From: Fidelibacterota bacterium UBA7301
GTDB lineage: Bacteria; Fidelibacterota; Marinisomatia; Marinisomatales; TCS55
Length of the DNA stretch: 37,120 bases
Direction of reading: 5' to 3'
NCBI GenBank assembly: GCA_002471845.1
Contig: DKQT01000030.1
Span: 1 to 37,120, forward strand
Positions 8,833 to 16,891 of the stretch are shown in pieces. The translations under genes and the position numbers were made by a program. Every line of letters starts with the position of its first letter. Positions within the stretch are counted from its first letter, which is position 1. Under the pieces are notes generated by a model. It ran no database searches, was not told the origin of the DNA, and saw only the letters and a list, made by a program, of their open reading frames with translations.

Positions 8833-9273
8833 GTGAAAAACATATTATACGCCCTTCTTTTTTTATTGTTCATTGGCTGTACAAATGAACCGGACTCGGA
8901 TCTCATTACCTGGCAAAAGAACTGGAATAAATGGGATTCCATGAATATGACACACTACGATTTTAACTTCCGTGCCAGTTGTTTTTGTTTGGATGAATGG
9001 GTTCGGGAAGTCCATGTTTCTGTCAGCAATGATTCCATAAAATCAGTTTTATTTACCGATAATAACCTGCCGCCGCAGGAACTCGCCCCGGAACAGTGGC
9101 ATACCATAGACGCCCTTTTTGAACTATCTAAAACGTGCATTGAAGAAGCCCACCAATACGAGATCAAGTATGATGATACTTATGGGAATCCCAGTGAAAT
9201 TTCTATTGATTGGAATTTGCAGACAGCCGATGATGAAGTGGTGTTTTTTATCAAGAACGTGAAAAAGAATTAA
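8833..9273 (+). CDS. DUF6174-like lipoprotein
   Basis: 146 residues from a GTG start. The N-terminus MKNILYALLFLLFIGC is a lipoprotein signal with lipobox LFIGC, so the protein is probably anchored on an envelope membrane. The mature part has the pattern seen in DUF6174 proteins: a Trp/Tyr-containing opening (WDSMNMTHYDFNF), the CFC motif (RASCFCLDEW) followed by VREVHVSV, and a C-terminal YGNPSEISIDW block. No function is known for this family. It begins the rightward accessory block; 31 bases separate it from the next gene, so the two may be co-transcribed. Confidence 0.8.
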   Translation: MKNILYALLFLLFIGCTNEPDSDLITWQKNWNKWDSMNMTHYDFNFRASCFCLDEWVREVHVSVSNDSIKSVLFTDNNLPPQELAPEQWHTIDALFELSKTCIEEAHQYEIKYDDTYGNPSEISIDWNLQTADDEVVFFIKNVKKN

Positions 9274-9304
9274 TACCCATAATTACTACTACAGGATTTA
9301 TTAA

Positions 9305-9778
9305 ATGAAAAAATGTATCCTTATGATCTTTTTGAGTACCATCACATTTTCGCAAAATATCGGCAATGCAGATGCGGTAGAGAATGTATTGGATAACCTC
9401 CACCTCTATGCTGCTGAAGCAAAGGCCAAAAAGTATATGGCACTTTTTTCTGAAGATGCTGTCTTTTTTGGTACCGATATTAGCGAACGGTGGGCTAAAC
9501 AAGCGTTCGATGAATATGCAACCAAACGCATGGCTACCGGCACGGGCTGGACCTATTTCATGAAAGAGCGGCATATTTATTTTTCTGATGACGGTAGAAC
9601 AGCCTGGTTTGATGAAATTCTCCACAATAGAGGGTATGGTGATTTTCGCGGTACCGGAGTCCTAAAGATGGTTGGATCAGAGTGGAAAATTGCCCAATAC
9701 AATCTTCTCCTCCCCATCCCCAATGACCTCATGATGAAGTATGCAAAAGAGATCAAAGTGTTCTATGGACAAAAATGA
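9305..9778 (+). CDS. Exported NTF2-like (SnoaL/DUF4440-type) protein
   Basis: 157 residues. A signal peptide (MKKCILMIFLSTITFSQ) precedes an NTF2-like cone fold: the helix DAVENVLDNLHLYAAEAKAK, then YMALFSEDAVFFGTD, then GRTAWFDEIL and the final beta strands RGTGVLKMVGSEWKIAQYNL. This matches the SnoaL_3/DUF4440 group, which includes enzymes and non-catalytic ligand binders, so no reaction can be assigned. AGGA lies nine bases before the ATG. Its TGA overlaps the ATG of the broken GNAT gene (ATGA at 9775-9778). Confidence 0.82.
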   Translation: MKKCILMIFLSTITFSQNIGNADAVENVLDNLHLYAAEAKAKKYMALFSEDAVFFGTDISERWAKQAFDEYATKRMATGTGWTYFMKERHIYFSDDGRTAWFDEILHNRGYGDFRGTGVLKMVGSEWKIAQYNLLLPIPNDLMMKYAKEIKVFYGQK

Positions 9779-10284
9779 AATGGATTCTGGATACGGATCA
9801 TCTCAAGCTAAGGGAGATCGTCCAGGAAGTTTTTGACGCACTTTATGAGATACTTTCCGATTCGGAAACGATGTTCTTCTACCCTGCCACCTACACAAAA
9901 TCTGGCGTACAGGAATATATAAATATAGAGCGCTACCGCACAATAAAATGTGGCTTATGGGTATTGATATTAAAGGATGAGAATAAATTAATTGGTGATT
10001 GCAGCATAACAATTCAAAATATTGATGGCGTGGATGAATATGAAATCGGCTATCACTTGATTATAAATTATTGGGGAAATGGGTAAGCCACGGAGGCAGT
10101 CAAAACTGTGAAAGAATATGGATTCCAAAACATGAGCTTGAATAAAATTTGTTCTTACATGGATGCGTACCATTGGTCATCACGAAAAGTAGCGGAAAGA
10201 AATGGTATGACAGTAGAAAAAACATTTAATAATCCAAGAAATAGAAATTTATTAACAGTAGTTTATTCAATTAAAAATCAATAG
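9775..10284 (+). pseudogene. GNAT N-acetyltransferase interrupted by one in-frame stop
   Basis: The frame from ATG 9775 to TAG 10282-10284 encodes a complete GNAT protein of about 169 codons apart from one TAA at 10084-10086. The first part contains DEYEIGYHLIINYWGNG; after the stop the same frame continues ATEAVKTVKEYGFQNMSLN and a C-terminal half with AERNGMTVEKTF. The stop sits exactly where most relatives carry Tyr in the acetyl-CoA loop (WGxGYATEA), so a single change TAT or TAC to TAA explains it. No frameshift is needed. It resembles RimJ/RimL-type or resistance-type acetyltransferases; the substrate is unknown. A sequencing error or stop-codon readthrough are alternatives. Confidence 0.85.
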
Positions 10285-10303
10285 ATAAATAAGGAGTAAT
10301 TAA

Positions 10304-12169
10304 ATGAAAATCAAATTAATTGGCCTATGTTTAATGATGCTTATGGGATGCGAAACAAACCATCAAGAATATTCGATCGAGGCATTCATGAATACAACTT
10401 CAATTGGAGGTGCCAGTTTTTCTCCTGATGAAAAATCAATTCTCATCCGAAGCAATCAATCGGGGATTTACAATGCATATGAAATTAATATAGACTCAGA
10501 GACTACAACACAATTAACCTACTCTGATTCAACCTCTATTTTTCCCATCTCTTATTTCCCAAAGGATAAACGCTTCCTTTACCGTGGCGACCAAAATGGA
10601 AATGAAATTTGGCATATCTATGTACATAATGAAGATGGATCAACCCATGATTTGACTCCCGGTGAAAAATCGCGCTCTCTTTTTTCTGGATGGGCCTATG
10701 ATGAAGAAAGTTTTTACTACACATCAAATCATCGCGATCCGAAGTACATGGATATATATGAACTGAATATCAACTCATTTGAGTCCAAAATGATTTACCA
10801 AAATGATGAAGCATTTAACTTTTCGGATGTGTCTAATGATGGGAAATATCTTGCGTTAAATAAAACCCATACAAGGGATAATTCAGATATGTATCTCTAC
10901 GATATACAAAACGATGAATTAAAATTACTCAGCTCCCATGAAGGCAATATAAATCATAGTCCTTCTAGTTTTTCTGTGGATTCAAAATCGCTTTATTTTT
11001 TAACTGATGCAAACAGTGAGTTTGACTATCTTAAAAAGTATAATATTTCTGATGGTACAATTGAATATGTCCAAAAAGAAGATTGGGATATTTGGTACAG
11101 TTATTATTCCTATTCTGGTCGATATCGTGTAACAGGAATCAATGTTGATTCTCAAACTGAAATTGAAGTGTTTGATCACATAAAACATAGACCGGTTCGG
11201 CTTCCTCAATTACCAGCAGGAAGTATTTCATCCGTAGCCATTTCTAAAAGCGAAAAGTATATGGCATTTTACCATGGTAGCGCCAAATCACCTGCGGATT
11301 TATATTTACTTGATGTAAGATCAAAGAAATATGAGAAATTGACTGATGCAATGAATCCTGATGTTGACTCCAAATATCTTGGCGTTGCCAAAGTCATTCG
11401 GTTTAAATCTTTCGATGGATTGGATATTCCTGCAGTTTATTATAAACCGCCCCAGGCTTCCAGCAAGAACCGCGCTCCGGCTATTGTTAGAGTTCACGGA
11501 GGTCCCGGTGGGCAAGCACGTGTTGGATACCGGGCATCCACTCAATTCTTAGTTAACCATGGCTATGCTGTTCTGGATATTAATAATCGCGGAAGCAGCG
11601 GATATGGTAAGACTTTTCAAACTTTAGACGATCAGGCACACGGCGAAGGGGATCTCGATGACTGTGTTTGGGCCATGAATTGGCTGAAAAAACAAAACCA
11701 TGTTGATGGGGAAAAAATTGGCATTTTAGGTGGCAGTTACGGTGGTTATATGGTTATGGCATCCTTGGCTTTTCGCCCTGACGCTTTTGATGTAGGCGTC
11801 AATTTATTTGGGGTGACCAATTGGGTACGCACCATGAAAAGTATCCCGCCATGGTGGGAAGCAGCCCGGGAGTCCTTATATAAAGAAATGGGGAACCCTC
11901 ACACGCAGGAAGAATACCTCTATTCCATTTCTCCCCTGTTTCATGCAAATAATATCACCAAGCCGGTTTTGGTTTTGCAGGGTGCCAATGATCCCCGCGT
12001 CCTCCAGGTGGAATCTGACGAAATGGTGGAAGCGGTCCGTGCCCAGGGCGTCCCTGCTGAATATGTGGTCTTTCCCGATGAGGGCCACGGTTTTGCCAAA
12101 AAGAAAAATCAAATTGCCTCTAATGAAGCAATCCTGAATTTCTTGGACAAATACCTGAAAGGAGAATAA
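10304..12169 (+). CDS. S9-family prolyl oligopeptidase-like peptidase, lipoprotein
   Basis: 621 residues. The signal peptide ends in a lipobox (MLMGC), so the enzyme should be membrane anchored and exported. Residues about 30-370 form a beta-propeller with WD40/PD40-like strands (GGASFSPDEKSILIRSN, YSYSGRYRVTG). The C-terminal alpha/beta-hydrolase domain has the nucleophile in GGSYGGYM (Ser478), Asp563 in GANDPRV and His595 in DEGHGF, with an oxyanion region RVHGGPGG. This gives a serine peptidase of the DPP/acylaminoacyl peptidase group acting on short peptides. A good ribosome site (AAGGAG at 10291-10296) lies seven bases before the ATG. Confidence 0.93.
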   Translation: MKIKLIGLCLMMLMGCETNHQEYSIEAFMNTTSIGGASFSPDEKSILIRSNQSGIYNAYEINIDSETTTQLTYSDSTSIFPISYFPKDKRFLYRGDQNGNEIWHIYVHNEDGSTHDLTPGEKSRSLFSGWAYDEESFYYTSNHRDPKYMDIYELNINSFESKMIYQNDEAFNFSDVSNDGKYLALNKTHTRDNSDMYLYDIQNDELKLLSSHEGNINHSPSSFSVDSKSLYFLTDANSEFDYLKKYNISDGTIEYVQKEDWDIWYSYYSYSGRYRVTGINVDSQTEIEVFDHIKHRPVRLPQLPAGSISSVAISKSEKYMAFYHGSAKSPADLYLLDVRSKKYEKLTDAMNPDVDSKYLGVAKVIRFKSFDGLDIPAVYYKPPQASSKNRAPAIVRVHGGPGGQARVGYRASTQFLVNHGYAVLDINNRGSSGYGKTFQTLDDQAHGEGDLDDCVWAMNWLKKQNHVDGEKIGILGGSYGGYMVMASLAFRPDAFDVGVNLFGVTNWVRTMKSIPPWWEAARESLYKEMGNPHTQEEYLYSISPLFHANNITKPVLVLQGANDPRVLQVESDEMVEAVRAQGVPAEYVVFPDEGHGFAKKKNQIASNEAILNFLDKYLKGE

Positions 12170-12171
12170 TT

Positions 12172-12552
12172 ATGCCCTCCTTCCCCGCTGAAATGATGGC
12201 CGCTATGTTCGGAAATCTTGAAGAAAAAACCGGGAATAAACTCTGATTGCTTTCAAAACGCGGGAGAAAGATGAGCCGGCCCTGAATTCTGAACCGGATA
12301 TTGATTCTGAGTTGAAGGGCTGGCTGAAGCAAGCCTATGACACCACCTGAAAAATAGCCATGTCTCCATTGGGGCCGAAAATTCAAACATGAGAATCAAT
12401 GGCACTCCTTTCATGGATGAATCCATCCATCGCACCGAAAAAGTATCCAGCAATTTATATAGTCATTTCATTATAATTAGTGGTCCGAATGATATTGATT
12501 TATGGTTAATCCGCTGGATCAATGAAGCTTACACCCTCACAAATGAAAGATA
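12172..12552 (+). pseudogene. Degenerate DUF4287/DUF5655-like remnants
   Basis: No intact gene lies between the S9 peptidase and the sulfatase. Three fragments in different frames can be read. At 12172-12246 an ATG start encodes MPSFPAEMMAAMFGNLEEKT then stops, like the N-terminus of DUF4287. At 12246-12350 the frame reads DIDSELKGWLKQAYDTT then stops. At about 12341-12552 it reads IHRTEKVSSNLYSHFIIISG and DIDLWLIRWINEAY then stops. The last two both look like the C-terminal end of DUF5655 proteins, so two relic copies may be present. The match rests on my memory of the family pattern. Confidence 0.45.
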
Positions 12553-12559
12553 ATTGTCA

Positions 12560-14104
12560 ATGAAAAAGTTTATTTTAATTCCTCTAATTTTTTTCAGCGC
12601 ATGCTCACTTTCGGACAATCAATCCAAACCAAACATTATTGTTATTATGGCTGATGATCTGGGCTATGGTGATGTGGGTACTTACGGCGCCAAACCGGAA
12701 AACATCAAAACGCCAAATATTGATAAACTAGCGGAAGGTGGTTTAAAATTCACCAGTGGATACTGCTCCGCATCCACTTGCACACCGACTCGATATTCTT
12801 TCCTTACCGGTTCTTATGCCTTTCGCAAAAAAGGGACAGGAATCGCGCCTCCCAATGCGCCGGCCATTATTCAACCCGGAACAGAAACGATTGCCTCTTT
12901 ATTGAAAAAAGCAGGATATAAAACAGCCGTCATCGGGAAGTGGCATTTGGGATTGGGCGGTCCTGAAGGTCCCGACTGGAATGGTGAACTGAATCCCGGA
13001 CCAGGGGAAATAGGTTTTGATTACAACTTCCTTCTCCCCACCACCAACGACCGTGTGCCCCAAGTTTATGTAGAGAACCATCATGTACGGAATCTGGATC
13101 CAAACGATCCACTTTGGGTGGGACGCAAAAAGCCCAGCGAAGATCATCCCACGGGAATTACCCACCGCAATACATTGCGGATGAATTGGAATGATGGCCA
13201 TAACAATACGATCCATAACGGTATTGGGCGAATCGGTTTTTATACTGGCGGCCATGCCGCCCGTTTCAGGGATGAAGATCTGGCTGACGAATGGCAAAAA
13301 CAGGCGAACAAATGGATCGAAGAAAACAAGGATGATCCGTTTTTTCTCTTTTTTTCCTCCCATGATATACACGTCCCACGCATGCCCCACGAACGGTTTC
13401 AGGGCCAATCGGGCATGAGTTATAGAGGTGATGCCATTGTGCAATTGGACTGGAATGTGGGTGAGATCAGTAAGACATTGGATCGCCTCAATTTGACTGA
13501 GAATACACTGGTCATTTTTGTGTCCGACAATGGTCCCGTTCTGGATGATGGTTACGATGATCTCGCCAATGAAGCATTGGGTGATCATAAACCGGCGGGC
13601 CCTTACGGTGGCGGTAAATATACCGTTCGGGAAGGGGGTACGCGTACCCCCTTCATCACCTATTGGAAAGGTAAAATACAACCGGGCGTTTCCGATGAAA
13701 TGGTATCCACGATTGACTTGGCGGCCAGTATGGCTGCCTTAACCGGTGTGGACTTACCCCATGATGGTGTTTTAGACAGCTTTAATCTTTTGGATGCACT
13801 ATTAGGAAAACGGGGCGCCAAAGGACGAGACCATATCGTTTCCCAAGATAATGGGCTCCGTGGAAATTACGGAATCCGTGTTGGTGAGTGGAAGCTCCAA
13901 AGGCATGATTCAAAACGAATGTATAACGGCGATCTATCTATGACCAGATGGCCTGTACCCCAATATACCTTATTTAATCTTGGTGAAGATATTGGCGAGA
14001 CGAAGGATGTGGCTGATCAATATCCTGAAATTATGAATCGTATGAAGCATCAACTTCAATTCATTATTGACACCGGTCGAAGCAGACCGAAAAAATCAAA
14101 ATAA
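12560..14104 (+). CDS. Sulfatase (arylsulfatase type), lipoprotein
   Basis: 514 residues from the ATG at 12560; a TTG two codons earlier is less likely. The signal MKKFILIPLIFFSAC has a lipobox, so the enzyme is likely surface or periplasm anchored. It belongs to the formylglycine-dependent sulfatases: IIVIMADDLGYGD supplies the metal ligands Asp32-Asp33, CTPTR (Cys74 to Arg78) is the maturation motif whose Cys becomes formylglycine, then GKWHLG and SDNGP. The substrate, perhaps a sulfated polysaccharide, cannot be read from sequence. No formylglycine-generating enzyme is in the window. The conserved EGGTRTPF block is encoded by a 24-base perfect palindrome. Confidence 0.93.
   Translation: MKKFILIPLIFFSACSLSDNQSKPNIIVIMADDLGYGDVGTYGAKPENIKTPNIDKLAEGGLKFTSGYCSASTCTPTRYSFLTGSYAFRKKGTGIAPPNAPAIIQPGTETIASLLKKAGYKTAVIGKWHLGLGGPEGPDWNGELNPGPGEIGFDYNFLLPTTNDRVPQVYVENHHVRNLDPNDPLWVGRKKPSEDHPTGITHRNTLRMNWNDGHNNTIHNGIGRIGFYTGGHAARFRDEDLADEWQKQANKWIEENKDDPFFLFFSSHDIHVPRMPHERFQGQSGMSYRGDAIVQLDWNVGEISKTLDRLNLTENTLVIFVSDNGPVLDDGYDDLANEALGDHKPAGPYGGGKYTVREGGTRTPFITYWKGKIQPGVSDEMVSTIDLAASMAALTGVDLPHDGVLDSFNLLDALLGKRGAKGRDHIVSQDNGLRGNYGIRVGEWKLQRHDSKRMYNGDLSMTRWPVPQYTLFNLGEDIGETKDVADQYPEIMNRMKHQLQFIIDTGRSRPKKSK
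13631..13654. repeat. 24-base perfect palindrome inside the sulfatase gene
   Basis: The 12 bases GAAGGGGGTACG are followed at once by their exact reverse complement, with no loop; base pairing stops at 13630/13655. It encodes part of the conserved block REGGTRTPF, so both protein constraint and codon choice contribute. A site-specific DNA-binding or self-pairing role is speculative. Confidence 0.9.
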
Positions 14105-14107
14105 TGC

Positions 14108-14136
14108 GTAGGGTCTAGGTATGCCGTAGGCCCTAC
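14108..14136. terminator. Convergent hairpin between sulfatase and rimO
   Basis: GTAGGGTCTA (14108-14117) pairs with TAGGCCCTAC (14127-14136) over 10 bp with one G-T wobble and a nine-base loop. On the minus strand it is followed by a T-rich stretch (GCATTATTTTGATTTTTT), so it could end the rimO operon; on the plus strand only an AT-rich run follows. It could also be a dispersed inverted repeat. Confidence 0.55.
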
Positions 14137-14141
14137 AATTA

Positions 14142-15431
14142 TTAAACAGAGCTGCCTATCAGTTCAAATTCATTTGCGGATTCTATTTGTACATTTACGA
14201 ATTCACCCTTGTCTACCACCCCTTTAACATGGACGATATTATCAATCTCCGGAGAATCAAATTCCGTTCTCCCCACAGAAACTGTTTCGCCAATTTTATC
14301 CACTAAAACTTTAAAGGTTTGTCCTACCATGGCATCATTTTTCTCTGCGCTGATACCAGCTTGAAGATCCATGATCTGGGCCTTGCGCTCGTTTTTTACT
14401 TCAGCGGGCACATTGTCATCCAAGGCTTCCGCCAAAGTCCCTTCCTCTTCTGAATAGGTAAATACACCCAAACGGTCAAATTGTATTTCTTCAATAAAAT
14501 CGTAGTGCTGTTTGAATTCATCCTCCGTTTCACTGGGATAGCCCACAATCAACGTGGTTCGAATTCGAATATCAGGAATCGCAACCCGAAGGCGGTTGAT
14601 TCGATCGCGGATTCCATCCTGCCCTAAACCCCGACGCATGGATTTTAAAATATTATCAGCACCGTGCTGGATCGGCATATCGAGATATCGGCAAACCCTT
14701 TCCGATTCCGCCATGGCATCAATTATCCGTTGAGATAAATGGGCCGGGTGGGCATAGTGCAAACGAATCCAGTCGATATCCAGCTTATTCAATTCTTTAA
14801 TTAAGTCGCTGAGGTATTTTTTCGGTTTCAAATCCCAGCCGTAACTGGTGGAATCCTGGGCGATAACCAGCATTTCTTTCACGCCTTGATCAACCAATTT
14901 TTCTGCTTCCCACATGATGGAATCAATTCCCCGGCTTTTTTGCAATCCCCGCATGATCGGAATACTGCAGAATGAACACCCATTATCGCACCCTTCTGCA
15001 ATTTTCAAGTAGGCATAATGGCTGGGCGTCATCAAGGAGCGATAGAATAATGGATCATCCTTGGCGTAATCTTTCCCTGTGAGAAAGAATACTATTTGTT
15101 TATGATCATTACTGCCAAAAAAGCGATCCACTTCTGGAATCTCAGCGGCCAATTCCTCCGGGTATCTTTCAGATAGGCAACCCATCACTACGAGCTGCTT
15201 CAAATTCCCGGATTTTTTTAATTCTGCGGCCTGGAGGATGGTTTCGATGGATTCCTCCCGCGCCATATCCAAAAATCCGCAAGTGTTCACCACGATTGTA
15301 TCCGCCTCTTCCGGTTCTTCGGTGATATCGAAATAGGAATTCCTAAGTCTTCCTAGGAGGATTTCAGAATCCACAAGCGCCTTGGCGCATCCAAGGCTGA
15401 TCATATTCAATTTTTTATTGGAGTCACTCAT
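14142..15431 (-). CDS. rimO: Ribosomal protein S12 (aspartate) methylthiotransferase
   Basis: 429 residues. RimO is a radical-SAM enzyme that adds a methylthio group to the conserved aspartate of ribosomal protein S12. The N-terminal UPF0004 domain has its cluster cysteines at 15, 51 and 85 (SLGCAK, VNTCGF, MGCLSE). The radical-SAM cluster is C148xxxC152xxC155 in EGCDNGCSFCSIP. A C-terminal TRAM domain (FKVLVDKIGETVSVGRTEFD) ends the protein. SLGCAKALVDSE at the N-terminus separates it from MiaB. It is the last gene of the long leftward operon and overlaps ftsY by ATGA (15428-15431). Confidence 0.95.
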   Translation of the reverse strand: MSDSNKKLNMISLGCAKALVDSEILLGRLRNSYFDITEEPEEADTIVVNTCGFLDMAREESIETILQAAELKKSGNLKQLVVMGCLSERYPEELAAEIPEVDRFFGSNDHKQIVFFLTGKDYAKDDPLFYRSLMTPSHYAYLKIAEGCDNGCSFCSIPIMRGLQKSRGIDSIMWEAEKLVDQGVKEMLVIAQDSTSYGWDLKPKKYLSDLIKELNKLDIDWIRLHYAHPAHLSQRIIDAMAESERVCRYLDMPIQHGADNILKSMRRGLGQDGIRDRINRLRVAIPDIRIRTTLIVGYPSETEDEFKQHYDFIEEIQFDRLGVFTYSEEEGTLAEALDDNVPAEVKNERKAQIMDLQAGISAEKNDAMVGQTFKVLVDKIGETVSVGRTEFDSPEIDNIVHVKGVVDKGEFVNVQIESANEFELIGSSV

Positions 15432-16324
15432 GAAGATTCTCCAGTCCCCAGTAGTCCTTGAACATATTCATTGCGGTTAAATAAAAATAAATCATCCAAA
15501 TCTTCACCGATGCCAATGAATTTCACCGGAATTTCCAATTCTTTATATAGAGGGAATACAATACCACCTTTGGCAGTACCGTCCATTTTGGTGAGCACTG
15601 CCCCGTCCACTTGGACCGTGTTGGCAAACTCCCGTGCCTGAATCAGTGAATTCTGCCCTAAACTGGCATCTAAAGTGATAAGGGAATGGATCTCAAATTC
15701 TGGGAATCTGGATTCAATAACCCGGTACATTTTTTCCAGTTCCGCCATGAGGTTTTTATAGGTGTGCAGCCGACCCGCCGTATCCACAATAGTAATGTCC
15801 ATTTCTTGAGATTTAGCAGTTGTAAGTCCATCAAATAAAACAGCAGATGGTTGTTGGGATTTTTCATTGCAGACAATATTAACATCCAACCGTTTGGCCC
15901 AAATCTTGAGCTGTTCCACCGCTGCCGCCCGGTAAGTATCCGCGGCCACCAAAAGAACCTTTTTACCTAATGATTTATAATGATTCGCCAGTTTAGCAGA
16001 AGAGGTTGTTTTCCCGGTTCCATTCACACCGACCACCATTAACACCACCGGCTTCGAATGGGAAACTCGGTTATTCTGATTTCTCGGCAGGATGGAGACA
16101 AGGTAATTCTCTACTTCATCAATGAATCCTTCTTTTTGGTTTTTCTCCACCACACCCAAAACAGCTTCCACCGTGTCGAATCCCATATCGGCCGAAATAA
16201 GTGTATCTTCTAATTCTTCCAGGGACTCCGGACTGACTTTACGTTTCAATACCGAATCAAAGGCATCAGCAACTGTTTCCCTTGTCCGCCGAAGGGCTTG
16301 AAAAATCTTCCCCATGAAGGCCAT
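15428..16324 (-). CDS. ftsY: Signal recognition particle receptor FtsY
   Basis: 298 residues. FtsY is the SRP-receptor GTPase that docks ribosome-nascent chain complexes at the inner membrane. The N domain (about 1-85) and G domain are present: GVNGTGKT at 99-106, DTYRAAA at 129-135, DTAGR at 181-185 and TKMDGTAKGG at 245-254. The acidic N-terminal A region of E. coli FtsY is absent, so this is the short NG form with an amphipathic start (MGKIFQALRRTRE) that may bind lipid. The ATG directly follows the pgsA stop; a second ATG three codons inside is possible. Confidence 0.96.
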   Translation of the reverse strand: MAFMGKIFQALRRTRETVADAFDSVLKRKVSPESLEELEDTLISADMGFDTVEAVLGVVEKNQKEGFIDEVENYLVSILPRNQNNRVSHSKPVVLMVVGVNGTGKTTSSAKLANHYKSLGKKVLLVAADTYRAAAVEQLKIWAKRLDVNIVCNEKSQQPSAVLFDGLTTAKSQEMDITIVDTAGRLHTYKNLMAELEKMYRVIESRFPEFEIHSLITLDASLGQNSLIQAREFANTVQVDGAVLTKMDGTAKGGIVFPLYKELEIPVKFIGIGEDLDDLFLFNRNEYVQGLLGTGESS

Positions 16325-16891
16325 TTATCTAATCTCTTTAAAAGTGTAGAAAAATGTCTTGAAATAGACAATCCAACTGACGGAAAGCAAGAATGTAGAA
16401 ATGTATATCGTAACATCCTGCATCCAAGGGAAGGCTTCCCATGGCCAGATGTGAACCAGTACCGCCAGAGCCGTGATACCCGCGGCCCATTTTCCCCACC
16501 AGTTGGCACTTAAAATGAAATGGTCATGATTTAAAAGATAAACAGCCGGTAGTGCAATCACCACATAGCGCACCAGATAGAAGACAAAGAACCAACCCGG
16601 GAAACGACCCACCAGCGTCAAATAAGATATAACCGATAAAATGCAAGCAAAGTCTGCAATAGGATCTATCCATTTCCCAAAATGGGTGACCTCATGGGCC
16701 TTCCGTGCAACCCATCCATCCAGGGCATCCGATAGCACCGCCAGGACTATTAGGGAGAATGTAGTTGTACCTAAAGCCGGATCCCTAAGGGTATAAATTA
16801 TCGGTACCGCTAAAACGGCGCGGCCGATACTGATCATATTCGCCAGTGTCAAGATCCTGGTGGGGTCGGTTAATTTGGTTTTAATCAGCAT
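16325..16891 (-). CDS. pgsA: CDP-alcohol phosphatidyltransferase, PgsA-like
   Basis: 188 residues from the ATG at 16891 (a TTG lies one codon upstream). The catalytic motif of the family is complete: Asp55, Asp58-Gly59, Ala62-Arg63, Gly72, Asp76 and Asp80 in DALDGWVARKAHEVTHFGKW. About six membrane spans follow. The likely reaction is transfer of phosphatidyl from CDP-diacylglycerol to glycerol 3-phosphate, first step of phosphatidylglycerol synthesis, but the acceptor alcohol is not proven by the sequence. It overlaps the ABC ATPase gene upstream by 11 bases and abuts ftsY. Confidence 0.87.
   Translation of the reverse strand: MLIKTKLTDPTRILTLANMISIGRAVLAVPIIYTLRDPALGTTTFSLIVLAVLSDALDGWVARKAHEVTHFGKWIDPIADFACILSVISYLTLVGRFPGWFFVFYLVRYVVIALPAVYLLNHDHFILSANWWGKWAAGITALAVLVHIWPWEAFPWMQDVTIYISTFLLSVSWIVYFKTFFYTFKEIR

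Noticed and set aside
12244..12453. Minus-strand open frames over the DUF5655-like relics
   Set aside because: They have no recognisable content, while the plus strand shows fragments of a known protein ending.
12899..13681. 260-codon open frame on the minus strand inside the sulfatase gene
   Set aside because: It lies wholly antisense to a gene with clear catalytic motifs, has no recognisable domain, and its codon pattern follows from the sense strand.
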